Positions 6,026 through 12,100 of a stretch of DNA of 12,100 nucleotides are shown here, piece by piece. The stretch spans positions 1 through 12,100 of the forward strand of contig JAERMP010000039.1 in the NCBI GenBank assembly GCA_016844515.1, in the 5' to 3' direction. Within the stretch, counting starts at the first letter, position 1, and each line of letters begins with the position of its first letter. Below the pieces are notes generated by a model. It was not told where the DNA came from. It saw nothing but the letters and a program-made list of their open reading frames with translations, and did not search any database. A program made the translations under genes and the position numbers. Source of the stretch: Thermoleophilia bacterium (GTDB lineage Bacteria; Actinomycetota; Thermoleophilia; Gaiellales; Gaiellaceae).

Positions 6026-6826
6026 ATGGTCGAGTCACGCGGACTGCGGTGGTTTCTCAGGGGGGCGACGGCAGTCACGCTCTCCTTCATCTATCTGCCG
6101 CTCTTCGTCATCTGCCTGTACGCGTTCAACGAAAGGCGGACGACCGCCTGGCCGATCGAAGGGCTGTCGCTTCAGTGGTTCGAGAAGGCCGTGAACAACT
6201 CGGGAGTCCGGGACGCGCTGTGGACGTCTATAAAGGCCGGACTCGGAGCGACTGCCATCGCGGTCGTACTCGGAACGCTCGCGGCGATTGCGGTGTCGCG
6301 CTACCGGTTCTTCGGGAGGGAGACGATCTCGTTCCTCGTCATCCTTCCCATCGCACTTCCCGGCATCGTCACCGGGATGGCGCTGAACGCAACGTTTCGA
6401 ACCGGTGGGATCGACCTTGGCCTCTTCACCGTCATCGTCGGCCACGCCACGTTCTGCATCGTGGTCGTCTACAACAATGCCGTCGCGCGCATGCGACGTA
6501 TCTCCGGGTCGCTCGACGAGGCGTCGATGGATCTCGGCGCGGACTCGTGGCAGACGTTCCGCTACGTGACGGCTCCGCAGATATCGACGGCGATCATCGC
6601 CGGCTCGCTGCTTGCGTTCGCCCTTTCCTTCGACGAGGTGATCGTGACGACGTTCACGATTAGCGGACAGGAGACGCTTCCGATCTGGATCCTCGCCAAT
6701 CTCTCGAGACCGAACCAGCTGCCCATTGTGAACGTGGTTGCCGTCTTCGTGATCCTGCTCTCGATCATCCCCGTCTGGATCGCACAGCGGCTTGCTTCCG
6801 GTGCGGGGGGCGGCGGGCGGATCTAG
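6026..6826 (+). CDS. ydcV: YdcV/PotC-type ABC importer permease
   Basis: This second permease subunit has 266 residues, close to E. coli YdcV and PotC. It has an N-terminal membrane helix (about 13-34), then segments near 69-91, 100-122, 132-153, 188-210 and 234-254. The EAA loop is DEASMDLGADSWQTFRYVTA (164-183). The phrases FNERRTTAWPIEGLSLQWF, LPGIVTGMAL and AFALSFDEVIVTTF are family hallmarks. ATG 6026 follows the ydcU stop by 6 nt; the ribosome site (GAGAG near 6009) is weak, suggesting coupling. It is the last gene of the operon and ends only 7 nt from the stop of the convergent msrA, with no terminator in between. A short Gly-rich tail (SGAGGGGRI) ends the protein. Confidence 0.9.
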   Translation: MVESRGLRWFLRGATAVTLSFIYLPLFVICLYAFNERRTTAWPIEGLSLQWFEKAVNNSGVRDALWTSIKAGLGATAIAVVLGTLAAIAVSRYRFFGRETISFLVILPIALPGIVTGMALNATFRTGGIDLGLFTVIVGHATFCIVVVYNNAVARMRRISGSLDEASMDLGADSWQTFRYVTAPQISTAIIAGSLLAFALSFDEVIVTTFTISGQETLPIWILANLSRPNQLPIVNVVAVFVILLSIIPVWIAQRLASGAGGGGRI

Positions 6827-6833
6827 CAGCCTG

Positions 6834-7493
6834 TCAGGAGGACGTAGTAGTCGGCAGCCCGATCGGGCAGCAGACTCCCGTGCCACCGAGACCGCAGTAG
6901 CCGTTCGGGTTCGCCGCGAGGTACTGCTGGTGGTAGTCCTCGGCGTAGTAGAACGGGCCGGCCTCGACGATCTCCGTCGTGATCGCGCCGTAGCCGGCGC
7001 GCGAGAGCTCTTCCTGGAACCTGTCCCGGGACGCGAGCGCGTCGTCGCGCTGTGCTTCCGTCGTCCAGTAGATACCCGAGCGGTACTGGGTGCCGACGTC
7101 GTTCCCCTGGCGCATGCCCTGGGTCGGGTCGTGGCCTTCCCAGAACACACGCAGCATCGCGTCGTAGCTCGTCTGCGCGGTGTCGAAGACGGCGAGGACC
7201 ACCTCGTTGTGCCCGGTGCGCCCAGAGCAGACCTCCTGATACGTCGGGTTCGGGGTGATCCCGCCTGCGTACCCGGCGGCGGTCGTGAAGATCCCCGGTG
7301 CCTTCCAGAACATCCGCTCGGCTCCCCAAAAGCAGCCCATCCCGAAGATCGCCTGCTCGGTGCCATCGGGGAACGGCGGTGTCACCGGCGTGCCCAGGAC
7401 GAGGTGCGTCGCCGGCACCGGAATCGGCTCGTCGCGGCCAGGAAGGACATCCTCGGGTGACGGCATCGCAGTTGACTTTCGTTTGAACAGCAT
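6834..7493 (-). CDS. msrA: peptide-methionine (S)-S-oxide reductase MsrA
   Basis: MsrA repairs oxidised methionine (the S-sulfoxide) in proteins and free amino acid, using thioredoxin for recycling. The catalytic cysteine is C54 in the hallmark [10 protein letters not shown]. The resolving cysteines are C200 in [10 protein letters not shown] and C208 or C209 in GVCCP, so this is a three-cysteine type enzyme with one extra Cys. Family residues [19 protein letters not shown] and [20 protein letters not shown] are intact, and the 219-residue length is normal. The N-terminal extension before the core ([20 protein letters not shown]) is typical of actinobacterial MsrA and supports the ATG at 7493 over M10. 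No clear Shine-Dalgarno is seen. It lies 21 nt after the rraB-like stop, so it is probably co-transcribed with the Cys/Met enzyme gene. Confidence 0.95.
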   Translation of the reverse strand: MLFKRKSTAMPSPEDVLPGRDEPIPVPATHLVLGTPVTPPFPDGTEQAIFGMGCFWGAERMFWKAPGIFTTAAGYAGGITPNPTYQEVCSGRTGHNEVVLAVFDTAQTSYDAMLRVFWEGHDPTQGMRQGNDVGTQYRSGIYWTTEAQRDDALASRDRFQEELSRAGYGAITTEIVEAGPFYYAEDYHQQYLAANPNGYCGLGGTGVCCPIGLPTTTSS

Positions 7494-7514
7494 GGCCGCA
7501 GGGTAGCCGTCGGG

Positions 7515-7877
7515 CTATGGCTTGGCGGAGGCCTCCCAGCCGTCGTATTCCCCGCGGTTGTCCAGCGCAATCTGCTCGAACCAGGCCCGAAACGCCTCGA
7601 CGGTCGCGGCACCGATGACGCGATAGCCCTCTGCCCGAAGCGACCACTCCGCGATCGTCTCGTGCGGCGGATTCACTGTGGCCTCCCACTCGGACTGATC
7701 GATCACCTCGGCTGCGCCCCGAGCGTCGATCTCGTCCGTGAAGTAGAGGTAGTGAATGACGTGCCGCGGCTTCGTGAGATCCGCTCCACGGCCCGCGAGC
7801 TGGCGCAGCACGAGTTGATCTGCTTCCTCCGGGGTCGCCGGAGCTCCCTTGTTGCGAATCCGATTGAGGAAGCCCAC
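7515..7877 (-). CDS. RraB-family (ribonuclease E inhibitor-like) protein
   Basis: The 120-residue protein carries one RraB-type domain (about residues 15-115). Features are EEADQLVLRQL, the conserved PRHVIHYLYF strand, EWSLRAEGYRVI, and the C-terminal RGEYDGWEAS. Family knowledge: E. coli RraB binds RNase E and modulates its cleavage choices; whether actinobacterial members do this is untested. GTG 7877 is chosen as start because homology begins just after it. The frame is open further upstream (ATG 7991), but that part only reads through a hairpin array with no recognisable protein content. The GTG shares its first G with the TAG stop of the upstream gene (TAGTG), which suggests translational coupling. 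The nearest purine-rich stretch (GGGAAAG) is only 3 nt upstream. I leave the symbol blank because function is not established. Confidence 0.75.
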   Translation of the reverse strand: MGFLNRIRNKGAPATPEEADQLVLRQLAGRGADLTKPRHVIHYLYFTDEIDARGAAEVIDQSEWEATVNPPHETIAEWSLRAEGYRVIGAATVEAFRAWFEQIALDNRGEYDGWEASAKP

Positions 7878-9019
7878 TAGCTTTCCCGCGCAAGACCGGA
7901 ATCCGACTCGCGCGGATTCCGGTCGGTGGTTGATGCTGGGGGAACCTCCCGGTTCCCCCAGACCCCTTCCCCTGGTCCGCTTTGCGGACAAGGCGCTTCG
8001 CGCCTTCCCTGAAGGCGGCCGCTTCGCGGCCGCTGCGCTTGCCCTGCATCAGCGCTGGGGGATAACGCCTGCTCGAGGTCGGCCCACAGCTCGCCCGGGT
8101 CCTCGAGACCGACGGAAAGCCTGAGGAGGCCTGCCGGCACGCGCGCCCCTTCCCAGCGCGCCCGAGCCTCGATTCGCGACGTCACACCGCCGAGGCTCGT
8201 CATGTTCACGATCATCCGGGTCGCCGTCTCCACGCGGCGCGCGGTCGCTGCATCGGCGACGTCGAAGGAGAGGAGGCCTCCGAACCCCGGGTAACGCACG
8301 GTTTCGACTGCGGGATGGGCTCGTAGCCGTTCTGCGATCTCCGCCGCACTCTCCGTCTGGCGGGCGACGCGAACCTCGAGGGTGCTCAAACCCCTCAGAA
8401 GCATCCACGCGGTGTCGGCGCTCGCGACCGGTCCTGTTCGCGACCGGAACTCGAGCAACCTCGCGGCGTCTTCGGCGCCCTTGCAGACCACGACGCCGAC
8501 GATCGCGTCGTCGTGGCCGGCGAGGAACTTCGTGGCCGAGTGCACCACGAACTCGCAGCCCAGCTCGAGCGGTCGCACGTTCAGCGGCGTCGCGGCCGTC
8601 GCATCGCAGACCACCGGAGCCGGATGGGCGGCGCACGCCTCGAAGTTCGGCATCGTGAGGAAGGGGTTCGAGGGGGCTTCGACCCAGACGAGGTCGGCGT
8701 CCGCGGGAGGCGCGCCGGTCTGGTCGAACTCGGTGTGGCCCACACCCCAGCGCTCGAGCTCGTCGAGCATGATGCCCGTTCCGTAGTACGCGCCCTCGGC
8801 GTGCGCGACGGTGTGACCGGGGGAGAGGAAGGTCATGACCACCGCGGTCGACGCTGCCATGCCGGACGCGAAGAGGAGCGCCTCCCCTCCGTCCAGCTCC
8901 CCGAGCCGCCGCTCGGCCTCGGCCATGGTTGGGTTCGAGTAGCGTGCGTAGGTGAACTCGCCCGGCTCGCCGTCCTCATACGGCCACGTCGTCGAGCGAT
9001 CGAGGGGAGTCGAGCCCAT
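7877..9019 (-). CDS. compact Cys/Met-metabolism PLP enzyme (cystathionine gamma-lyase/synthase-like) with repeat-derived tail
   Basis: This fold-type I PLP enzyme belongs to the trans-sulfuration family. Seen are YARYSNPT (phosphate-binding Tyr and Arg contributed by the partner subunit), [29 protein letters not shown] with D139 for the pyridine nitrogen, the Schiff-base lysine K164 in [11 protein letters not shown], and the carboxylate-binding Arg in [10 protein letters not shown]. The catalytic core is only about 319 residues, against roughly 380-400 usually. Segments normally between VRYPG and FGGLLSFD, and after the SLGGVTS stretch, are shortened. Lyase versus synthase cannot be decided. 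ATG 9019 is chosen because a -10-like TAGAGT lies 7 nt upstream; the frame also has an ATG at 9076. After the core (WADLEQAL) come 61 low-complexity residues encoded by the hairpin array at 7894-8033. Confidence 0.8.
   Translation of the reverse strand: MGSTPLDRSTTWPYEDGEPGEFTYARYSNPTMAEAERRLGELDGGEALLFASGMAASTAVVMTFLSPGHTVAHAEGAYYGTGIMLDELERWGVGHTEFDQTGAPPADADLVWVEAPSNPFLTMPNFEACAAHPAPVVCDATAATPLNVRPLELGCEFVVHSATKFLAGHDDAIVGVVVCKGAEDAARLLEFRSRTGPVASADTAWMLLRGLSTLEVRVARQTESAAEIAERLRAHPAVETVRYPGFGGLLSFDVADAATARRVETATRMIVNMTSLGGVTSRIEARARWEGARVPAGLLRLSVGLEDPGELWADLEQALSPSADAGQAQRPRSGRLQGRREAPCPQSGPGEGVWGNREVPPASTTDRNPRESDSGLARES
7894..8033. repeat. array of five consecutive hairpins within the 3' end of the PLP-enzyme frame
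   Basis: Five perfect inverted repeats lie side by side. First, 7894-7924 has 12-bp arms GACCGGAATCCG/CGGATTCCGGTC and a 7-nt loop. Second, 7936-7961 has 11-bp arms CTGGGGGAACC/GGTTCCCCCAG and a 4-nt loop. Third, 7975-7989 has 6-bp arms GTCCGC/GCGGAC and loop TTT. Fourth, 7990-8006 has 7-bp arms AAGGCGC/GCGCCTT and loop TTC. Fifth, 8015-8033 has 8-bp arms GCGGCCGC and loop TTC. On the minus (coding) strand the last three close with GCAAAGC or GCGAAGC, a motif known to form exceptionally stable DNA mini-hairpins. A 9-bp direct repeat, GCTGGGGGA, occurs at 7935-7943 and 8054-8062. No T-tract follows any stem. Confidence 0.8.
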
Positions 9020-9026
9020 GCGTTCG

Positions 9027-9053
9027 ACTCTATCGCTGCCCCGGCTCTTTACA
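9027..9053 (-). promoter_or_regulatory. candidate leaderless promoter of the Cys/Met PLP-enzyme operon
   Basis: On the minus strand, TAGAGT (9032-9027) resembles a -10 box at four of six positions and ends 7 nt before the ATG at 9019. Transcription would start at about the start codon. TGTAAA (9053-9048) is a possible -35, although the 15-bp spacer is short. It is part of the palindrome at 9047-9071. No Shine-Dalgarno precedes the ATG, consistent with a leaderless mRNA. Confidence 0.35.
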
Positions 9054-9071
9054 GCGCCTGGCACTGTAAAG
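9047..9071. promoter_or_regulatory. 25-bp palindromic operator candidate in the divergent control region
   Basis: CTTTACAG (9047-9054) and CTGTAAAG (9064-9071) are perfect inverted repeats. The centre continues as GCC-t-GGC, so 11 of 12 base pairs match around T9059. It overlaps the candidate -35 of the minus-strand operon and lies just upstream of the pccB promoter. The size and symmetry suit a TetR- or GntR-like dimer; the regulator is not in the window. Confidence 0.55.
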
Positions 9072-9079
9072 GTCAAAAG

Positions 9080-9107
9080 TTGGCGCCAATCGTTCCACCG
9101 TTAGGCT
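9080..9107 (+). promoter_or_regulatory. candidate leaderless pccB promoter with TTGGCGCCAA palindrome
   Basis: TTGGCG (9080-9085) and TAGGCT (9102-9107) are spaced by 16 bp, and the second box ends 8 nt before the GTG at 9116. Initiation at or next to the start codon is therefore likely. The -35 is part of the perfect 10-bp palindrome TTGGCGCCAA (9080-9089), a plausible second operator. The -10 match is weak. Confidence 0.4.
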
Positions 9108-9115
9108 CCACGGCG

Positions 9116-10681
9116 GTGGGCGAGATTCACGACACGACCGAGGCCAAGCTCCGCTGGCTCGAGGAGCTCTCCGAGGAGTCGCTCCATCCGGCGAGCGAGA
9201 AGCATGTCGCCCGACAGCGCGAGCGCGGCAAGCTCCTCGCACGTGAGCGGCTCGAGAAGCTGCTCGACCCGGGCTCGTTCGTCGAGCTCGACCGCTTCGT
9301 TCGGCATCGCGAGGTGGAGTTCGGGATGGACGAGAACCGGCCGTGGGGCGACGCGGTCGTCACCGGCTACGGAGAGATCCTCGGCCGCAAGGTGTTCGTC
9401 TTCTCGCAGGACTTCACCGTCTTCGGAGGCTCACTCTCCGAGGTCTTCGCGGAGAAGGTCTGCAAGGTCATGGACATGGCCGTGAAGTACGGATGCCCCG
9501 TGATCGGGATCAACGACTCGGGTGGCGCGAGGATCCAGGAGGGCGTCGTCTCACTGGCCGGGTACGCCGAGATCTTCTGGCGGAACGTGCAGGCCTCGGG
9601 AGTCGTGCCTCAGATCTCTCTCGTCATGGGCCCGTGCGCAGGCGGGGCTGTCTACTCACCGGCGATCACGGACTTCGTGCTCATGGTGGAGGAGACGTCG
9701 TACATGTTCATCACCGGCCCCGACGTCGTGAAGACGGTGACGGGCGAGGACGTCTCGTTCGAGGAGCTCGGTGGCGCTGCGACACACGCGACGAAGTCTG
9801 GGGTCGCGCAGTTCACGGCTCCCGACGAGGACACCTGCCTCGAGGAAGCGCGCTACCTCCTTTCGTTTCTCCCCCAGAACAACCTCGACCCGCCGCCCTA
9901 CGCGCCGCCCGCCGACTCGGTCGACCGTGAGGACGCGTCGCTCGACACGATTATCCCCGACAGCCCGCACAAGCCCTACGACATGAAGGGCGTCATCGAG
10001 CGAGTTGTCGACGACGGGGAGTTCCTCGAGGTGCACGCGCACTGGGCCGAGAACATCGTCTGCGGCTTCGCTCGGCTTGGCGGACACGCGGTTGGTGTGG
10101 TCGGCAACCAGCCGGGCGCGCTTGCGGGAGTGCTCGACATCGACGCGTCGGTCAAGGCAGCGCGATTCGTGCGTACGTGTGATGCGTTCAACATCCCGCT
10201 CGTGACCTTCGTCGACGTGCCCGGCTTCCTTCCGGGGACTGCGCAGGAGTGGGGCGGGATCATCCGTCACGGCGCGAAGTTGCTATACGCCTACGCGGAG
10301 GCGACCGTGCCGAAGCTCACCGTGATCACGCGCAAGGCCTACGGTGGCGCGTACGACGTCATGTCGTCGAAGCACATCCGCGCCGATTTCAACGTCGCCT
10401 GGCCAACCGCGGAAGTTGCGGTCATGGGGCCGGAGGGAGCCGTGAACATCGTCTTCCGCCAGGAGCTGGCCGAGTCCGACGACGCCGAGACGCGGCGCGA
10501 GGAGCTCATCGCCGACTACAAGGAGCGCTTCGCGAACCCGTACACAGCTGCCGAGCGCGGCTACGTCGACAACGTTATCGAGCCTCGGCGCACGCGGCCG
10601 GTGCTGATCTCGGCGCTCGAGACCGCGCTTACGAAGCGCGAGCCGAAGCCGAAGCGCAAGCACGGGAACATCCCGCTGTGA
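9116..10681 (+). CDS. pccB: propionyl-CoA/acyl-CoA carboxylase beta (carboxyltransferase) subunit
   Basis: This 521-residue protein is the carboxyltransferase half of a biotin-dependent acyl-CoA carboxylase. It moves CO2 from carboxybiotin to propionyl-CoA (methylmalonyl-CoA product) or acetyl-CoA. The N-terminal crotonase-like half has [13 protein letters not shown] and [12 protein letters not shown], whose Gly-rich turns form an oxyanion hole. The C-terminal half has [20 protein letters not shown], a second Gly-rich turn near [11 protein letters not shown], and [11 protein letters not shown]. The tail KRKHGNIPL is typical. D414 in GGAYDVM appears to match the specificity residue of actinobacterial PccB, where Asp favours propionyl-CoA; this alignment is from memory. 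GTG 9116 is preferred: the frame stays open to 8513, but upstream residues are antisense to the PLP-enzyme gene and lack family similarity. The biotin-carrying alpha subunit and a small epsilon subunit are not present. Confidence 0.9.
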   Translation: MGEIHDTTEAKLRWLEELSEESLHPASEKHVARQRERGKLLARERLEKLLDPGSFVELDRFVRHREVEFGMDENRPWGDAVVTGYGEILGRKVFVFSQDFTVFGGSLSEVFAEKVCKVMDMAVKYGCPVIGINDSGGARIQEGVVSLAGYAEIFWRNVQASGVVPQISLVMGPCAGGAVYSPAITDFVLMVEETSYMFITGPDVVKTVTGEDVSFEELGGAATHATKSGVAQFTAPDEDTCLEEARYLLSFLPQNNLDPPPYAPPADSVDREDASLDTIIPDSPHKPYDMKGVIERVVDDGEFLEVHAHWAENIVCGFARLGGHAVGVVGNQPGALAGVLDIDASVKAARFVRTCDAFNIPLVTFVDVPGFLPGTAQEWGGIIRHGAKLLYAYAEATVPKLTVITRKAYGGAYDVMSSKHIRADFNVAWPTAEVAVMGPEGAVNIVFRQELAESDDAETRREELIADYKERFANPYTAAERGYVDNVIEPRRTRPVLISALETALTKREPKPKRKHGNIPL

Positions 10682-10691
10682 GCCGGGTCCA

Positions 10692-11546
10692 CTAGTGCTC
10701 GCCGGCGAGCTGACGTAGTCGCGCCGAGCGTTCCGCGTCGTCGCCAAACGACGGGTCGGATCCGAGGAGCAACGGCAGGGCGAGCCGAGCGTGCTCGTAC
10801 GCGTCGTCGTCTCGCCCGATTGCCGCGTACTCCTCTGCGAGCTCCTCGTGGAACCAACCGTTGGGAGCGCCGCTCTCGATCGCCCAGGTAGCCGCTTGCT
10901 CCAGAAGCGGCACCGCCTCGGCCGAGCGTCCCAGCGCTCGAAGGCTCTTGCCGACGGCATAGCGCGCGATCTCGATCGCTCCGCGGTTCTCCGGGTCGGC
11001 GTTGCGCGCGGCGAGCGCTCGCCGGAAGGCGTCGAGGGCATGCTCGTAGTCGCCGGCTTCGTAGTACTCCCACCCGAGGTTGTTGAGCAGGGGGCCGAGC
11101 CAGTACCTCGCAGAGGCCTGAGACTCGGCGAGGTCGATCCCGCGTTCGGTCCAGGCAACGACGCGCTCGCGGTCGGGCGTTGCGAGCGCTGCCATGTGGG
11201 CGGCATCCACGGCGACGAAGTAGTGGCCCGCTTCGAGCGACCGGGCGAATGCCGACTCGAACAAGGGAAACGCGGCCTCGACATTGCTGTTCGAGCGACG
11301 GAGGCGCCCGCGCTCGAGATCGATGCGGGCGAGCGCAATCGGGCTGGCACCGCCAATAGCCTCGGCCTCCTCGACGAGCTGCTCGCCGGCGTCGAAGTCG
11401 CCATGAAGGCCTCGGACGCGGGCGAGTTGGGTCAGCACCTCGGCTCGACCTTCGCCGGTCGTCTCGCGCACGAGCTGCTCTCGCAAGCGGTCCTCAGTGG
11501 CTGCGAGATCGTCGAAGTCCCACAGGCTACGGAGGCGATCGTCCAT
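10692..11546 (-). CDS. tetratricopeptide-repeat (TPR) protein of unknown function
   Basis: This 284-residue protein has no signal peptide and is made of helical pairs. The clearest TPR is LNNLGWEYYEAGDYEHALDA (about 154-173) continuing to FRRALA. Weaker repeats lie near 34-66, 70-103, 192-224 and 231-262, and the spacing suggests five to six TPR-like units forming a cytoplasmic superhelix. The N-terminus (MDDRLRSLWDFDDLAATEDR) has no recognisable catalytic domain. TPR proteins generally serve as protein-interaction scaffolds; no partner can be named. ATG 11546 lies 22 nt after the GNAT stop, so the two genes are probably co-transcribed; no good Shine-Dalgarno is visible. Its stop is 10 nt from the convergent pccB stop. 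Confidence 0.75.
   Translation of the reverse strand: MDDRLRSLWDFDDLAATEDRLREQLVRETTGEGRAEVLTQLARVRGLHGDFDAGEQLVEEAEAIGGASPIALARIDLERGRLRRSNSNVEAAFPLFESAFARSLEAGHYFVAVDAAHMAALATPDRERVVAWTERGIDLAESQASARYWLGPLLNNLGWEYYEAGDYEHALDAFRRALAARNADPENRGAIEIARYAVGKSLRALGRSAEAVPLLEQAATWAIESGAPNGWFHEELAEEYAAIGRDDDAYEHARLALPLLLGSDPSFGDDAERSARLRQLAGEH
10697..10710. other. 14-bp perfect palindrome at the pccB/TPR convergent junction
   Basis: GCTCGCCGGCGAGC is self-complementary and can form a 5-bp stem with a CCGG loop. It lies 16 nt after the pccB stop and within the last codons of the TPR gene. Only ten bases separate the two stops, so it is the nearest fold available for ending pccB transcription. There is no T-tract and the stem is short. 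Confidence 0.35.
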
Positions 11547-11568
11547 GACGGAACTCTAGAAGCGCCTG

Positions 11569-12100
11569 CTACTCGAGCTCGAAGGAATAGTCGATCGCGT
11601 CGCAGACGGGCTCGTACCCGATGTCCGCATAGATCTTGTTCGACGTCGGGTTCGCGAGATCCGTGTATAGGAAGCAGAACCGTCGGCCGGCAGCCAGCTG
11701 TGCTGCCGTGACCGCCGCGGTTACGGCGCTTCCATATCCGTGCCGCCGATGCTCCGGAGGTGTATAGACGGGGCCGATACGCACGCCGTTCGGCGTCCTA
11801 CCACCCCAGCCGGCGAGTGACACCGGGCCGTCGTCGTCCCAGATCGTGAATCCACCTGCGCCCGTTCGCAGTCGCGCGTCGACCGTCCGTTCGGCGTCGC
11901 CACCCGGTGCGCCTTGAGGCAGTGCCTCGGCTACGAAGGCGTTGACCCACCCGACGAGTAGCTCCCGGTCTGCGTCGGTGGCAGTGCGGGCGTGCCCTCG
12001 GGCGTGCTCCACGGGGCGCAGCTCGGTGAGGCGATAGATGCGCTGCGCGACCCGACGCTGTCGACCCGGCCCGTTTCGAGCCGCCCAGCTCTCGGAGAAC
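11569..12100 (-). CDS. GNAT-family N-acetyltransferase, partial (start beyond window)
   Basis: The C-terminal part is a GNAT domain. The acetyl-CoA pyrophosphate-binding loop is in VYTPPEHRRHGYGSAVTAA, followed by the helix AAVTAAQLAAG, the strand FCFLYTDLANPTSNKIY and the closing IGYEPVCD. The NPTSNKIYADIGYEP phrase is common in GNATs acting on amino groups of small molecules or peptides; the substrate is unknown. A GTG at 12012 is a possible start, but the frame stays open to the window edge. The upstream residues (QRIYRLTELRPV, preceded by SESWAARNGPGRQRR) look like the natural N-terminal region of this family, so the gene is treated as truncated by the window. At least 176 residues are visible. 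It is followed 22 nt later by the TPR gene. Confidence 0.75.
   Translation of the reverse strand, partial: FSESWAARNGPGRQRRVAQRIYRLTELRPVEHARGHARTATDADRELLVGWVNAFVAEALPQGAPGGDAERTVDARLRTGAGGFTIWDDDGPVSLAGWGGRTPNGVRIGPVYTPPEHRRHGYGSAVTAAVTAAQLAAGRRFCFLYTDLANPTSNKIYADIGYEPVCDAIDYSFELE

Noticed and set aside
6035..7366. Minus-strand open frame of 443 codons opposite ydcV and running into msrA
   Set aside because: It overlaps two well-supported genes in other frames; its translation is low complexity.
7894..7961. Intrinsic terminator after the PLP-enzyme gene
   Set aside because: Stems are strong but no T-rich run follows on either strand, and the next gene begins immediately.
7878..7991. Longer start (ATG 7991) for the RraB-like gene
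   Set aside because: The added 38 residues only translate three of the hairpins, and the upstream enzyme frame occupies the same bases; the RraB domain begins after GTG 7877.
7894..8033. CRISPR array or integron attC array
   Set aside because: The five palindromes differ in sequence and length, have no regular spacers, and no cas or integrase gene is nearby.
8513..9115. N-terminal extension of the pccB frame by 201 codons
   Set aside because: The extension is antisense to the PLP-enzyme gene, unlike any carboxyltransferase, and crosses the divergent promoter region; homology starts after GTG 9116.

Overview
The window is GC-rich, gene-dense bacterial chromosome. Frequent GTG and TTG starts, near-zero intergenic gaps, promoters that fit leaderless transcripts, an actinobacterial-type MsrA and an acyl-CoA carboxylase beta chain point to a high-GC Gram-positive. 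The Firmicutes-like order rlmB-yacP-sigH suggests a deep-branching actinobacterium, perhaps Thermoleophilia (Gaiellales or Solirubrobacterales). That placement is inference; no rRNA gene is present.

Layout. 1-1430 (+): 3' end of rlmB, a cloverleaf-like palindromic repeat, yacP (NYN-domain RNase), a near-perfect LexA-type box, and a SigH-type sigma factor. 1445-1517 (-): tRNA-Thr(UGU). 1574-6826 (+): a five-gene operon, gabT followed by an ABC importer in the order ATPase, binding lipoprotein, permease, permease. The binding protein matches the E. coli YdcS branch of polyamine-binding proteins, so the operon probably couples putrescine/polyamine (or GABA) uptake to GABA transamination. 6834-9019 (-): a probable operon of a compact Cys/Met-metabolism PLP enzyme, an RraB-like protein and msrA. 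An array of five hairpins lies inside the 3' end of the PLP-enzyme reading frame. 9020-9115: a 96-bp divergent control region with two palindromes. 9116-10681 (+): pccB-like carboxyltransferase. 10692-12100 (-): a TPR protein and a GNAT acetyltransferase that runs off the window edge.

The protein-coding genes are mostly recognisable housekeeping or metabolic families, and I see no phage, CRISPR, toxin-antitoxin or transposase gene. The unexplained content is mostly non-coding: the repeat that supplies the rlmB stop codon, the SOS-like box before sigH, the hairpin at the binding-protein/permease junction, the five-hairpin array read as a C-terminal tail, and the palindromes overlapping the divergent promoters. 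No gene-free stretch exceeds 300 bases; the longest is about 180 bases (583-761), which holds the LexA-type box and the sigH promoter region. Alignments to named proteins such as E. coli YdcS, PotD and GabT are from memory, not from a search.
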